Part shown: piece after piece, positions 38,393-47,885 of the stretch
Layout of the letters: the number at the start of each line of letters is the position of its first letter
How positions within the stretch are numbered: the stretch's first letter is position 1
Origin: Lederbergia galactosidilytica
Lineage (GTDB): Bacteria > Bacillota > Bacilli > Bacillales > Bacillaceae_C
Length of the DNA: 64,000 nt
NCBI RefSeq assembly: GCF_017873565.1
Contig: NZ_JAGGKH010000001.1
Span: 186,001 to 250,000, forward strand
Reading direction: 5' to 3'
Notes under the pieces: model-generated
Seen by the model: the letters and a program-made list of their open reading frames with translations, nothing else
Told to the model about the DNA's origin: nothing
The model's database searches: none
Made by a program: the position numbers and the translations under genes

Positions 38393-40372
38393 TCATCCTT
38401 CCGCTTTCAATTCCAATAAGGCATCACGTAATTGTGCTGCACGTTCAAAGTCTAAAGCTTTAGCAGCTTCCTTCATTTCCATTTCCATCGTTTCAATAAA
38501 TTCTTCTCTTTCCTGTTTAGACATTTTTTTCAATTTGCCTTTAGCTGTATATTCTTCTGGGTCCTCAGCCGCAACCGTAGCACGAATGACATCACGAATA
38601 TCCTTCTGAATCGTCATTGGCGTAATACCGTGTTCTTGATTATATTTTTCTTGAATAGAACGACGTCTCTCTGTTTCATGAATCGCTTTTTCCATGGAGT
38701 CTGTCACCCGATCAGCATACATGATGACGTGTCCGTCCGCATTTCTTGCCGCACGTCCAATCGTCTGTATGAGGGAACGTTCTGAACGCAAAAATCCTTC
38801 CTTATCGGCATCCAATATCGCAACAAGAGAAACTTCCGGTATATCCAATCCTTCTCTTAGCAGGTTAATACCTACTAAAACATCAAAGGTTCCCATTCGT
38901 AAATCGCGAATGATTTCAATCCGTTCTAATGTTTTAATTTCGGAATGCAAGTATTGCACCTTAACACCAATTTCTTTTAGGTAATCCGTTAAATCCTCTG
39001 ACATCTTTTTCGTTAAAGTTGTGATAAGGACTCGTTCATTTCGTTCTACCCGTAATTGAATTTCACTAATCAAATCATCGATTTGCCCCTCAATCGGACG
39101 AACTTCAATTTTCGGATCCAGTAACCCTGTTGGTCGAATAATTTGTTCTACCATTTCCGGTGTATGTTCTAATTCAAATGGACCTGGAGTCGCCGAGACA
39201 AAAACAATCTGATTAATATGTTTTTCGAATTCATCAAACTTCAAGGGGCGATTGTCCAAAGCGGATGGTAAGCGGAAACCATGATCAACTAACACTTGCT
39301 TCCGTGCTTGGTCACCATTATACATTCCACGAATTTGCGGAAGCGTCACATGGGACTCATCGACAACAATTTGGAAATCATCAGGAAAATAATCAAGCAA
39401 TGTATAAGGGGTAGCTCCTGCAGGTCTTAATGTTAAGTGACGTGAATAATTCTCAATTCCTGAACAAAAGCCCATTTCACGCATCATTTCTAAGTCATAC
39501 CTTGTACGCTGTTCTAATCGCTGTGCCTCTAATAATTTGTCATTTTCCTTTAATATTGCCAATTGTTCTTCCAATTCTTTTTCAATATTCTCTATCGCTA
39601 CCTTCATCTTATCTTCCCCAGTAACAAAGTGAGATGCTGGGAAAACTGCAGCATGATCTCGATCCCCCAGGACTTCACCAGTAATGACATCTACTTCCCG
39701 AATCCGATCGATCTCATCTCCAAAAAACTCAATTCGTATACAATGCTCATCCCGAGAGACCGGAAAGATTTCCACTACATCCCCACGAACACGAAAAGTT
39801 CCCCGTTGAAAGTCAATATCATTACGAGCGTACTGAATATCAACTAAACGACGCAATAATTGATTTCGTTCAATTTCCATTCCCGTTCTCATTGATAAAA
39901 CATGATCACGATATTCGGATGGTGACCCCAAACCATAAATACAAGAAACACTGGCAATAATAATCACATCTTTACGTTCAAACAGGGCTGATGTCGCTGA
40001 ATGTCGCAATTTATCAATTTCATCATTAATACTGGCATCTTTCTCTATATACGTATCTGTTTGGGGCACGTAGGCTTCTGGTTGATAGTAATCATAATAA
40101 CTGACAAAATACTCAACAGCATTATTTGGAAAAAATTCTTTGAACTCACTATAAAGCTGTCCTGCAAGTGTCTTATTATGAGCGATAACCAATGTCGGCT
40201 TATTTACATCCCGAATCATATTAGAGATAGTAAAAGTCTTCCCAGTTCCGGTCGCTCCTAGTAAAGTTTGGTACCTTTTGCGATTATGAATTCCTTCAAC
40301 AAGCTGTTCAATTGCTTTCGGTTGATCACCCGATGGCTTGTATCTTGATACTAATTCAAATGCCTGATCCAA
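38393..40372 (-). CDS. uvrB: Excinuclease ABC subunit B
   Basis: 659 residues. Helicase motif [12 protein letters not shown], the beta-hairpin region [12 protein letters not shown], motif [12 protein letters not shown], motif [11 protein letters not shown], and the C-terminal UVR domain ([17 protein letters not shown]) that contacts UvrC. First gene of the uvrBA operon. Confidence 0.98.
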   Translation of the reverse strand: MDQAFELVSRYKPSGDQPKAIEQLVEGIHNRKRYQTLLGATGTGKTFTISNMIRDVNKPTLVIAHNKTLAGQLYSEFKEFFPNNAVEYFVSYYDYYQPEAYVPQTDTYIEKDASINDEIDKLRHSATSALFERKDVIIIASVSCIYGLGSPSEYRDHVLSMRTGMEIERNQLLRRLVDIQYARNDIDFQRGTFRVRGDVVEIFPVSRDEHCIRIEFFGDEIDRIREVDVITGEVLGDRDHAAVFPASHFVTGEDKMKVAIENIEKELEEQLAILKENDKLLEAQRLEQRTRYDLEMMREMGFCSGIENYSRHLTLRPAGATPYTLLDYFPDDFQIVVDESHVTLPQIRGMYNGDQARKQVLVDHGFRLPSALDNRPLKFDEFEKHINQIVFVSATPGPFELEHTPEMVEQIIRPTGLLDPKIEVRPIEGQIDDLISEIQLRVERNERVLITTLTKKMSEDLTDYLKEIGVKVQYLHSEIKTLERIEIIRDLRMGTFDVLVGINLLREGLDIPEVSLVAILDADKEGFLRSERSLIQTIGRAARNADGHVIMYADRVTDSMEKAIHETERRRSIQEKYNQEHGITPMTIQKDIRDVIRATVAAEDPEEYTAKGKLKKMSKQEREEFIETMEMEMKEAAKALDFERAAQLRDALLELKAEG

Positions 40373-40835
40373 TAAGGTTTCCTCCTAACGAATTATTTTT
40401 TCTATATTATTTGAGTCCATTTCATATTGCAAATCCACTTGTATGAATATAGGCTAACTTTGATTTTCTGAAACTGTTGATTTCCGCTACAAGAAACAGT
40501 CTTCACCGGCGTAAAAGCGGTGTAATCTAATACCTCGAACAGCGCATTGTCTTCAAACCTTATAACACTAGTTAGTACCTGTAGATCACATTTTCTCCAA
40601 GTCATTCCATCAGCACCAACTAACCAGACTGTTTTCTGTATTGACAAACATTAAATATCACTCAGCATATTATCCAGATAAAAATTCAAGTAGCATATAA
40701 AATTGACTTATCTTGTTGTTATCTGTTCACTATTACATGTATTACATTTTACCACATTTCCAGTAAGGATAACCAGCAAAAAGCGAACGTATTTTCGTTG
40801 TAAAATTCAATAGAAACTCACAGCTATCATAATAG
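40373..40835. other. Upstream region of uvrB
   Basis: About 460 bases. A minus-strand frame of 81 codons (40402-40647, TTG start) has no ribosome-binding site and is not supported. The uvrBA promoter and an SOS box would be expected here; I could not identify a clear LexA box. Confidence 0.4.
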
Positions 40836-40863
40836 AAAAAAACAGGACCTTCTTGCGGGCCTG
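40836..40863 (-). terminator. Terminator of csbA
   Basis: CAGGCCC / GGTCCTG hairpin followed by seven T on the minus strand. Confidence 0.8.
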
Positions 40864-40880
40864 CCTCCATAAATTTATGC

Positions 40881-41138
40881 TTATTTACTTCTATCATCTA
40901 TTTTCATTTGCTTTTTAGGCTTTTTCGATTTTACCATGCGATCTGTAACAAAAAGACCTAATGTTAATGATGCAGCCTCAATTGCAATCAATCCCCATCC
41001 ATAAATATAGCCTTTATAAGCAGAAACAATAATTAAAGCTAATGTTAAGATAAAACTAACACTTCTTTTATATGTAACTCTTGTAAATAGGATCATCAAT
41101 AAGGCTGGAATAAAAATTGCTGACAAAATTTTATCCAT
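40881..41138 (-). CDS. csbA: CsbA-like small membrane protein
   Basis: 85 residues, three hydrophobic segments (FIPALLMILFTRVTY; FILTLALIIVSAY; ASLTLGLFV) and a basic tail. Length, FTRV motif and place upstream of uvrB match B. subtilis csbA, a sigma-B-controlled gene. Function unknown. Confidence 0.8.
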   Translation of the reverse strand: MDKILSAIFIPALLMILFTRVTYKRSVSFILTLALIIVSAYKGYIYGWGLIAIEAASLTLGLFVTDRMVKSKKPKKQMKIDDRSK

Positions 41139-41780
41139 TGTCTCACCACTCCATTTTAAAACTTCACTGTAAACGTGGATTTAAAAAGATGGATAAAAAG
41201 ACCAAGTTGACGAACTACTTTGGCGTCCTGTCAGTAATACTGACAACAGTACATCCTATCCTGTTGCTCGAATTTCCCGGTGCGAAAGCTTGCACAATAC
41301 ACTTCAATGTTCCCCATACAAAATAGTGTTTTTGCAGGGTATCCTTTTTCCAAAACGTAGCAACGAAAAAGCAAGCTAACAGAAAGTGATGACCTCAATA
41401 TTCGGCACAGGATCTGTCGGTATTTTGTCAAAGACCCTCTCTCGAATTGTCATTTTTATCAAGCCAGCAGGACGCGGGTCCCAAAGGCGTGACGATTGGT
41501 GTCGCGAATTCAGGCCAACAGGACGTTGGTCAGAACAGCGTTGCGTCAGGACGGCGCGAACTTAGCCGTTCATCCACTTGATCCTTACTTTTTAAACATC
41601 TCCTATTAGTTTTTCTCATCTACTGAAAAAATGCAAGTTTTAGCTTTCTCTAGTTAATTTTTATTTGCAAGAAATTATACAGAGTGTTTGAAACATATGA
41701 GATAAAAAATGATTTAGGCAGTAGAAAATGAGTGCATTGCATAGCTGCACTCTGATCATAGGAAGTAATTTTTTATTTTT
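41139..41780. other. Repeat-filled intergenic region between csbA and pstB
   Basis: About 640 bases without a supported gene. A repeat with TTTAAAAAG-like inverted ends spans about 41176-41607 and includes the 48-base core shared with 1300, 27170 and 60590. The pst terminator lies at 41723-41752. Confidence 0.55.
41723..41752 (-). terminator. Terminator of the pst operon
   Basis: GAGTGCA / TGCACTC hairpin followed by ATTTTC on the minus strand. Confidence 0.65.
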
Positions 41781-42566
41781 TCATCCAAATTCTCCCATAA
41801 TATATTGTTTTGTTTTTTCATGACGTGGATTCGAAAAAATACTTTGCGTTGCCCCATATTCTACAATTTCACCATTTAGAAAAAAGGCCGTTTGATCAGA
41901 AATCCGCGCAGCTTGTTGCATATTATGAGTAACAATGACAATCGTAAATTTTTCCTTTAATTTCAAAATAAGACTTTCTAGTTTTTTGGTTGAAATGGGA
42001 TCTAAGGCTGATGTGGGTTCATCCATTAAAATCACATCTGGTTGAATGGCAAGAACTCTAGCAATCACTAAACGTTGTTGTTGTCCGCCTGATAAGCTTG
42101 TAGCAGGAGCATGTAAATCATCCTTCACTTCCTCCCATAGAGCAGCGGAGCGAAGACAAGATTCTACTGTTTGATTCAAAAATGCTTTATCCTTTCGTCC
42201 ATGAATTCTTGGGCCATAGGCAACATTATCATAGATCGATACAGGGAATGGATTGGCTTGCTGAAATACCATTCCAACCTTTTTCCTTAAGTCAACGACA
42301 TCCACATTAGGGTTGGTGATCTCGAGATTATGCAAGTAGATTTTTCCTTCGGTGCGACTTTCCGGAATAAAATCATTCATGCGATTGATTGTGCGCAGGA
42401 AGGTTGATTTTCCACAACCAGAGGGACCAATTAAAGCAGTAATTTTATTTTTTTCGATCTCAAGCTGAATATTTTTAAGGGCTTGGAATGTCCCATAATA
42501 AAATTGAAGATTTTCCGCTTTAATGGCGATATCTTTATTATGCTGTTGATGTAATGTGAGAACCAT
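41781..42566 (-). CDS. pstB2: Phosphate ABC transporter ATPase (second copy)
   Basis: 261 residues. Walker [12 protein letters not shown], signature [13 protein letters not shown], Walker [16 protein letters not shown] at 42566 has AAGGAG eight bases upstream; the GTG at 42575 overlaps it. Tandem duplicate of the gene before it, an arrangement also found in B. subtilis (pstBA/pstBB). Confidence 0.95.
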   Translation of the reverse strand: MVLTLHQQHNKDIAIKAENLQFYYGTFQALKNIQLEIEKNKITALIGPSGCGKSTFLRTINRMNDFIPESRTEGKIYLHNLEITNPNVDVVDLRKKVGMVFQQANPFPVSIYDNVAYGPRIHGRKDKAFLNQTVESCLRSAALWEEVKDDLHAPATSLSGGQQQRLVIARVLAIQPDVILMDEPTSALDPISTKKLESLILKLKEKFTIVIVTHNMQQAARISDQTAFFLNGEIVEYGATQSIFSNPRHEKTKQYIMGEFG

Positions 42567-42578
42567 AGATTCCACTCC

Positions 42579-43418
42579 TTAACCAAAGTTTCCAGCAATA
42601 TATCCTGCTGTCCGTTCATCTTGCGGGGTAGTGAATATTTCTTCTGTTGCCCCAAACTCTACTAAATTCCCCATATAAAAGAAGGCTGTGTAATCAGATA
42701 TTCGGGCAGCTTGCTGCATATTATGTGTTACAACAATAATTGTATATTCCTTTTTTAATTCACACATTAACTCTTCTATCTTTCTAGTTGAAATAGGATC
42801 TAATGCAGAGGCAGGTTCATCTAATAATAACACCTGTGGCTTTAATGCAATCGCCCTAGCAATACATAAACGTTGCTGTTGTCCCCCTGAGAGACTTAAA
42901 GCTGATGAGTGAAGTTTATCTTTTACTTCATCCCATAATGCTGCTTTTCTTAGCGCTGTTTCAACAATTTCGTCTAACTCTTTTTTCTTTTTTACTCCAT
43001 GATGTGCTGGCCCATAAGCAACATTTTTATAGATTGATTTAGCAAATGGATTAGGCTTTTGAAAAACCATCCCAATTTGCTTACGTAATTCAAATGCGTT
43101 TACTTCTGGAGAATGAATTTCAATATCGCGATAATGGATCTTTCCAGTTATTTGGCAATGAGCAATACTATCATTCATTCGATTCAGGCAACGCAGGAAG
43201 GTTGATTTTCCACAACCAGAAGGACCAATTAAAGCTGTAATCGCCTGATCTGGAAATTTGAGATTAATATTTTGAACGGCTAATTTATCGCCATAAGCAA
43301 CAGTAACTCCTTCAGCAGATAGAATAGAATGTGTGGGGAGAAAAACCACATTTTTTTTCGGAACAAAACTTTCCCTTTGAACACTTCGATTTACTTCCTT
43401 TGCAATAGCCATTTTCAT
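42579..43418 (-). CDS. pstB1: Phosphate ABC transporter ATPase (first copy)
   Basis: 279 residues with an N-terminal extension of about 25 residues not in the second copy. Walker [12 protein letters not shown], signature [14 protein letters not shown], Walker [13 protein letters not shown]. Couples ATP hydrolysis to phosphate import through PstCA. Confidence 0.95.
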   Translation of the reverse strand: MKMAIAKEVNRSVQRESFVPKKNVVFLPTHSILSAEGVTVAYGDKLAVQNINLKFPDQAITALIGPSGCGKSTFLRCLNRMNDSIAHCQITGKIHYRDIEIHSPEVNAFELRKQIGMVFQKPNPFAKSIYKNVAYGPAHHGVKKKKELDEIVETALRKAALWDEVKDKLHSSALSLSGGQQQRLCIARAIALKPQVLLLDEPASALDPISTRKIEELMCELKKEYTIIVVTHNMQQAARISDYTAFFYMGNLVEFGATEEIFTTPQDERTAGYIAGNFG

Positions 43419-43452
43419 GTACCACCTTTCTTGAGGTTATTCAAAAAGTTGC

Positions 43453-44337
43453 TTAAGTCGTCGTCATTTTTCTAAATACTAGATGACCAATCCAACGCGC
43501 AAACCCATTAAATAGCAAGATAGCCAATAATAAAAGTGCGGACGCACCACTTGAAATGGCTACTGCATCAGGCATAATTCCTTCTCCATTGATTTTCCAA
43601 ATATGCACAGCTAGCGTTTCTGCTGGCCTTAATGGATTGAGTGGAGATGTAGCCGAGAATGGATTCCAATTGGAAAAGTCAAGTTGCGGTGTACTCATTC
43701 CTGCCGTGTAAATCAGTGCGGCTGCTTCTCCAAAAACCCGTCCTGCAACAAGAATGATCCCTGTAATCAAGCCTGGTAAAGCTGCTGGTAAAATAATCGT
43801 TGTGATTGTCTCCCATTTAGAGACCCCTAGTGCTAATCCCGCTTTTCTTTGTTCTTCCGATACATTTTGCAACGAATCTTCTACTACTCGAACCATTAGC
43901 GGTAAGTTAAATACGGTTAATACACATGCCCCTGACAAAATTGAGAAGCCCCAGCCCATATAAATGACGAAGAACAGAAAACCAAAAAGTCCTACAACGA
44001 TAGATGGGAGAGAGGATAAAACTTCAATCATTGACCGGATTAGGTCTGTCACTTTATTTTTAGGAGCGTATTCCGATAGATAAATCCCAGCACCCAAAGA
44101 AATCGGAATTGTCATTATGATTGTTAAAACTAATAAATAGAAGGAATTAAATATTTGTGGGCCAATCCCTCCACCCTCTTCAAAAATTTGCGGTGAAGAC
44201 GTGATAAATTCCCAACCTAGTTTAGGTATACCTTGGATAAAGATGTAACTAAATAAACCAATAAGAAGCCCAAGAATGAGAAAAGCAATCCCGTAAAAGA
44301 AGATTGTTGCCAATCGGTCTATTCGTTTCGCATTCAT
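43453..44337 (-). CDS. pstA: Phosphate ABC transporter permease PstA
   Basis: 294 residues, six membrane segments; the permease EAA-like loop is RKAGLALGVSKWETI...LPAALPGLITG. Start overlaps the pstC stop as ATGA. Confidence 0.96.
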   Translation of the reverse strand: MNAKRIDRLATIFFYGIAFLILGLLIGLFSYIFIQGIPKLGWEFITSSPQIFEEGGGIGPQIFNSFYLLVLTIIMTIPISLGAGIYLSEYAPKNKVTDLIRSMIEVLSSLPSIVVGLFGFLFFVIYMGWGFSILSGACVLTVFNLPLMVRVVEDSLQNVSEEQRKAGLALGVSKWETITTIILPAALPGLITGIILVAGRVFGEAAALIYTAGMSTPQLDFSNWNPFSATSPLNPLRPAETLAVHIWKINGEGIMPDAVAISSGASALLLLAILLFNGFARWIGHLVFRKMTTT

Positions 44338-45266
44338 GCCCTTCGCTCCTTTCTACCAATCCATCGAACAAGAATAATAAATAGAAATGACATCATTAAT
44401 AAGACTAGAGCTAAAGACCAAAGAGCATTATTTTCCGCCTGCCCCAATACGGTGTAGCCCATTCCCATTGTTAAAATACTTGTGAGTGTAGAAGCTGGTT
44501 CCATTAGTGATGTCGGCATAACAGGTGAATTCCCTATTACCATTTGTACAGCTAATGCTTCCCCAAAGGCACGAGCCATTCCGAAAATAACGGCTGTCAA
44601 TAGTCCAGATTTAGCTGTTTTTAGAATCACTCGATAGATCGTTTGCCAACGTGTCGCACCTAATGAATAGGACGCTTCTCGTAATGAACGAGGAACTGAA
44701 GCAATCGCATCAATGGATAAACTTGTAATTGTCGGTAAAATCATTACAGACAGAACAATTGTACCGGCTGCAATTCCAAAGCCACTGCCTGAAAAGGACT
44801 CTCTCAATAACGGAACCACTACGGAAAGACCAATGAAACCATAAACAACTGAAGGTATCCCTACTAATAGCTCCATAACAGGTTGCAATACCTTTTTTCC
44901 AAAGCGGGGCGAAATTTCCGTCATAAACACTGCTGCTCCAAACGCAATCGGCGTACAAATGAGCGCGGAGAGAAGTGTGACAATAAAGGAGCCAGTGATC
45001 AATGGTAGCGCACCGATAATCGGTTTCCCCATTTCGCTTAATGTTCCTGGATTCCACTTTAAACCTGTGAAAAATTCTACAATACTCCCTTTATTAAAAA
45101 GGAAGATAGAGACTCCTTTTGAGACAACAAGGGCTAAAATCATAACCGTCAGTAAAATAGTGATTCCTACTGCAATAAAAGTAATCCCTTTGCCCATCTT
45201 CTCTAATCGCATTTTCTTATTCGGCTTCGTGATATCCATATATATTTCACTTTCTGCTTTAGCCAT
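44334..45266 (-). CDS. pstC: Phosphate ABC transporter permease PstC
   Basis: 310 residues, six membrane segments; EAA-like loop LREASYSLGATRWQTI. ATG at 45266 follows AGGAG; the TTG at 45275 lies within the same site. 200 bases downstream of pstS, the gap holding an AGCGCAAGCGCC repeat (45362-45440). Confidence 0.96.
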   Translation of the reverse strand: MAKAESEIYMDITKPNKKMRLEKMGKGITFIAVGITILLTVMILALVVSKGVSIFLFNKGSIVEFFTGLKWNPGTLSEMGKPIIGALPLITGSFIVTLLSALICTPIAFGAAVFMTEISPRFGKKVLQPVMELLVGIPSVVYGFIGLSVVVPLLRESFSGSGFGIAAGTIVLSVMILPTITSLSIDAIASVPRSLREASYSLGATRWQTIYRVILKTAKSGLLTAVIFGMARAFGEALAVQMVIGNSPVMPTSLMEPASTLTSILTMGMGYTVLGQAENNALWSLALVLLMMSFLFIILVRWIGRKERRA

Positions 45267-45361
45267 GATGATCAACTCCTTTAAGCATTGTTTGATTAGA
45301 GAGGTTCAACCCTTTAATAAAATTCAAGAAGATAGAGGCATATAGTGTGTCAATAGCCTCT

Positions 45362-45440
45362 ATAAAAAAGCGCAAGCGCCTTGCCGCAGCGCCGGACAAG
45401 CTTATTATGAGTCTCTCCGAACTAGGCGCTGAAGCTAGGC
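45362..45440. repeat. Short dispersed repeat between pstS and pstC
   Basis: Begins AAAAAAGCGCAAGCGCC and ends AGGCGCTGAAGCTAGGCCC. The same AGCGCAAGCGCC start is seen at 24521. Inverted GGCGCT/AGCGCC ends. Confidence 0.5.
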
Positions 45441-45482
45441 CCTATCCCAATGTTTAATAATTCCTTAGCTTGCAAGTTTATT

Positions 45483-46424
45483 TTATTGTTTGGTTACCAC
45501 ACCATTCGCATCGCGATCAACTTTCATGCTTGTTACTGGCAGGTAATCCATTTTCGGAAGCAATTTAGTTTGCACCTCGTCTGTAAGCATATAATCAATG
45601 AACTCTTTCGTAATATCTACGGCTTCACCATTCGTATACATATGTTGGTAGGCCCAGATTTTCCATGTATCTGTTTCTACATTTTCAGCAGTTGGCTCAG
45701 CACCATCTATTTTTAGAGCTTGGATTGATTCGTCGATATAAGAGAAAGCTAGATAACTAATAGCACCCGGAGTTTCACTAACAATCTTTCGAACCGTACC
45801 TGATGAATCTTGTTCTTGTGCTTCAATCGGCTCTTGTCCATTTAAACCAAAAGTTTCAAATGTAGCTCTTGTTCCTGAACCTTGGGCTCGATTGACAACA
45901 ATAATTTCTTGATCAGCGCCACCAAGTTCTTTCCAATTTTTTACTTTTCCTGTAAATATATCAATCAACTGGTCTTGGGTAATATCTTCCACTCCAACCT
46001 CTGAATGGACAACAGGTGCCATACCAACTACTGCCACTTTATAGTCCGTTAGTTTATCAGCTGGAATTCCCTCTTTTTCTTCTGCGAATACATCAGAGTT
46101 TCCAATATCAACGGCACCTTCACTAATCTTACTTAGCCCAGTTCCACTTCCTCCACCTTGTACATTGACTGTCACCTCAGGGTGTTGTTGCATAAATTGC
46201 TGAGCAGCCGCTTCAACTAAAGGTTGCATTGCACTCGATCCAACTACAGTAATGGAACCTGCTAGTTCATCACTCTCTGTTGAATTCTCTTGATTTGTTT
46301 CTGAACTAGTTTTACTAGTTTCTGATGCAGAATTTTGAGAACCTGCCTCGGTATTACTACATGCTGCTAGAATCATAGTAAACATGAAGAGACATGCAAC
46401 ATATGCGATCCATTTCTTTTTCAT
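45483..46424 (-). CDS. pstS: Phosphate-binding lipoprotein PstS
   Basis: 313 residues. Lipoprotein signal: KKK, hydrophobic core and lipobox LAAC at about 19-22, then a Ser/Thr/Glu linker. Phosphate-binding signatures GSSAMQPLVEAAA, GGGSGTGLSKI, and RAQGSGTRATFE. Anchored outside the membrane, it delivers phosphate to PstCA. First gene of pstSCABB and directly behind Pho boxes. Confidence 0.97.
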   Translation of the reverse strand: MKKKWIAYVACLFMFTMILAACSNTEAGSQNSASETSKTSSETNQENSTESDELAGSITVVGSSAMQPLVEAAAQQFMQQHPEVTVNVQGGGSGTGLSKISEGAVDIGNSDVFAEEKEGIPADKLTDYKVAVVGMAPVVHSEVGVEDITQDQLIDIFTGKVKNWKELGGADQEIIVVNRAQGSGTRATFETFGLNGQEPIEAQEQDSSGTVRKIVSETPGAISYLAFSYIDESIQALKIDGAEPTAENVETDTWKIWAYQHMYTNGEAVDITKEFIDYMLTDEVQTKLLPKMDYLPVTSMKVDRDANGVVTKQ

Positions 46425-46512
46425 GAGTGAGCCACCCTTTTCTATTTGTTTTGCAATCCTTGATTGCTTATCTATACAGTAAACTATCTCTTTTAAGCGC
46501 CCATAAATAGTT

Positions 46513-46550
46513 TGTGAAGTTTATGTAAAGCTTTGTTTGGAATTTGTAAA
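46513..46550 (-). promoter_or_regulatory. Pho box upstream of pstS
   Basis: Minus strand TTTACA (46550-46545), CAAACA (46539-46534), TTTACA (46529-46524) and TTCACA (46518-46513), spaced close to 11 bases, matching the TT(A/T/C)ACA tandem sites bound by PhoP. Located 90-125 bases before the pstS start. PhoP itself is encoded at 49668-50369. Confidence 0.8.
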
Positions 46551-46830
46551 CACGAAAAGCAGATTGCAGTTGTTTAGGGGTGACAAGCAAATATTTTGGA
46601 AACTGGAAGTGTTTTTTCCTTCCAGAATTCCAGGTTATTTGACCTCGAGCCACTGCCTGTAGCTAGACAAAAAGGCGATAATTGAGTCGATGTTGACTTA
46701 TCGTAAGAAAAAGCCGAAATGTTTGCTGTATAGAGCATCATTTTATGATTTCCATAAAGAAAAAAGGGGATGTAAAATGATAGCATTATCATTATTTACA
46801 GTGGCTAAGCTTATATTTTCCATATAAAAA

Positions 46831-46855
46831 AAACTCGCTTATGATAGCGAGGTTT
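46831..46855 (-). repeat. Left duplicated terminator hairpin flanking the IS
   Basis: 25-base hairpin (AACTCGCT/AGCGAGGTT). On the minus strand it ends in eight T, so this copy holds the original terminator tail of phoR. Near-duplicate at 47860-47885. Confidence 0.7.
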
Positions 46856-47859
46856 CAGACTGTAGATAAACACCATGAATTTTGGTGTTTGCCTACAGTC
46901 TTTTTCCTTTTAAAATAGAGATAAAGCTAGAAAGGCTGATTTCCGCTGCGGGCGGACGCTTTCCGCGGGCACGGCTTCAGCCGCTTCCCTCGCTGCGCTC
47001 AGTCCAGGGTCTTCAGCTCGCGCTGTTCCCGCTGGAGTCGCCGCTCTCCACTCCAATCAACGGTGTTTCCTATTAACTGAATAAGGTGATGGATATGATG
47101 ACGAAGAATCAAATTAATGAACGCGAACAGCTGGAAATGCTGACAATATAGCAGTTGGTTCCTCAAGAGCATCTGGTGCGCAAACTGGATGCGACTATTG
47201 ATTTCTCCTTTATCTATCCATTAGTCGGGGATCTTTACTCAACCATTGGGAGACCCAGCATAGATCCTGTCGTACTGATCAAGATGACATTCATTCAGTA
47301 TACCTTTGGCATCCATTCCATGGGCCAGACAATCAAGGAAATTGAAACAAATGTGGCATATCGCTGCTTCCTTGGCTTTCATACAGGGGTTCCTCACTTT
47401 TCCACGTTCGGAAAAAACTATGTGCGTCGATTTGCAGATACAGACCTATTCGAGCAGATCTTCAATAAAGTTCTAAACGAGGTGACAAACCGCGGGCTCC
47501 TCAGCCCCGACCATGTCTTTATTGATTCGACCCATGTGAAAGCCAGCGCGAATAAAAGAAAGTTTGAGAAGAAGGTTGTTCGTAAAGAGACGATTGAGCG
47601 TGTCTTTGCCGATGCAAAAGAAAGGCATGGCATGTGATGGACAACCCTTAGGGGACTTAAAAAAATGTCCATGCAGACGATGCTGACTTTTGCAGCTCTA
47701 AATCTTAAGAAGCTGGCCAGCTGGACATGGAAAACGCCAACCATGGCGTAATAGAAACCATAAGGAGAGCATTTATGGTCTTTTTCATAGAATGATCCTG
47801 TATGAATAGCAAAAGGGTTGGAAATCATTTTGATTTCCAACCCTTTTGTCTACACTCTG
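46856..47859. mobile_element. Degenerate IS1182-type insertion sequence
   Basis: 1004 bp. Terminal inverted repeats: left CAGACTGTAGATAAA, right (inverse) CAGAGTGTAGACAAA. The transposase gene is broken. Left of it is the GC-rich segment 46925-47065 typical of repeats near such elements. Flanked by a duplicated hairpin of about 25 bases. Confidence 0.8.
47095..47751 (+). pseudogene. IS1182-family transposase, nonsense-mutated and internally deleted
   Basis: Reads MMTKNQINEREQLEMLTI, then TAG (47149-47151), then a 160-codon frame with LVPQEHLVRKLDATIDFSF and VFIDSTHVKASANKRKFEKK. The frame jumps from VVRKET directly to IERVFADAKERHGM, skipping the part of the catalytic domain that normally lies between (about 200 residues). 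A second in-frame stop (TGA, 47635-47637) precedes WTTLRGLKKMSMQTMLTFAA, the normal C-terminus, ending at TAA 47749-47751. Not functional. Confidence 0.85.
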
Positions 47860-47885
47860 AAACCTCGCTCATGATAGCGAGGTTT
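47860..47885 (-). repeat. Right duplicated terminator hairpin, overlapping the phoR 3' end
   Basis: 26-base hairpin AAACCTCGCT/AGCGAGGTTT that encodes the last phoR codons. Near-identical to 46831-46855. Confidence 0.7.

Noticed and set aside
40402-40647. Minus-strand 81-codon frame upstream of uvrB.
   Set aside because: No ribosome-binding site or domain; composition looks intergenic.
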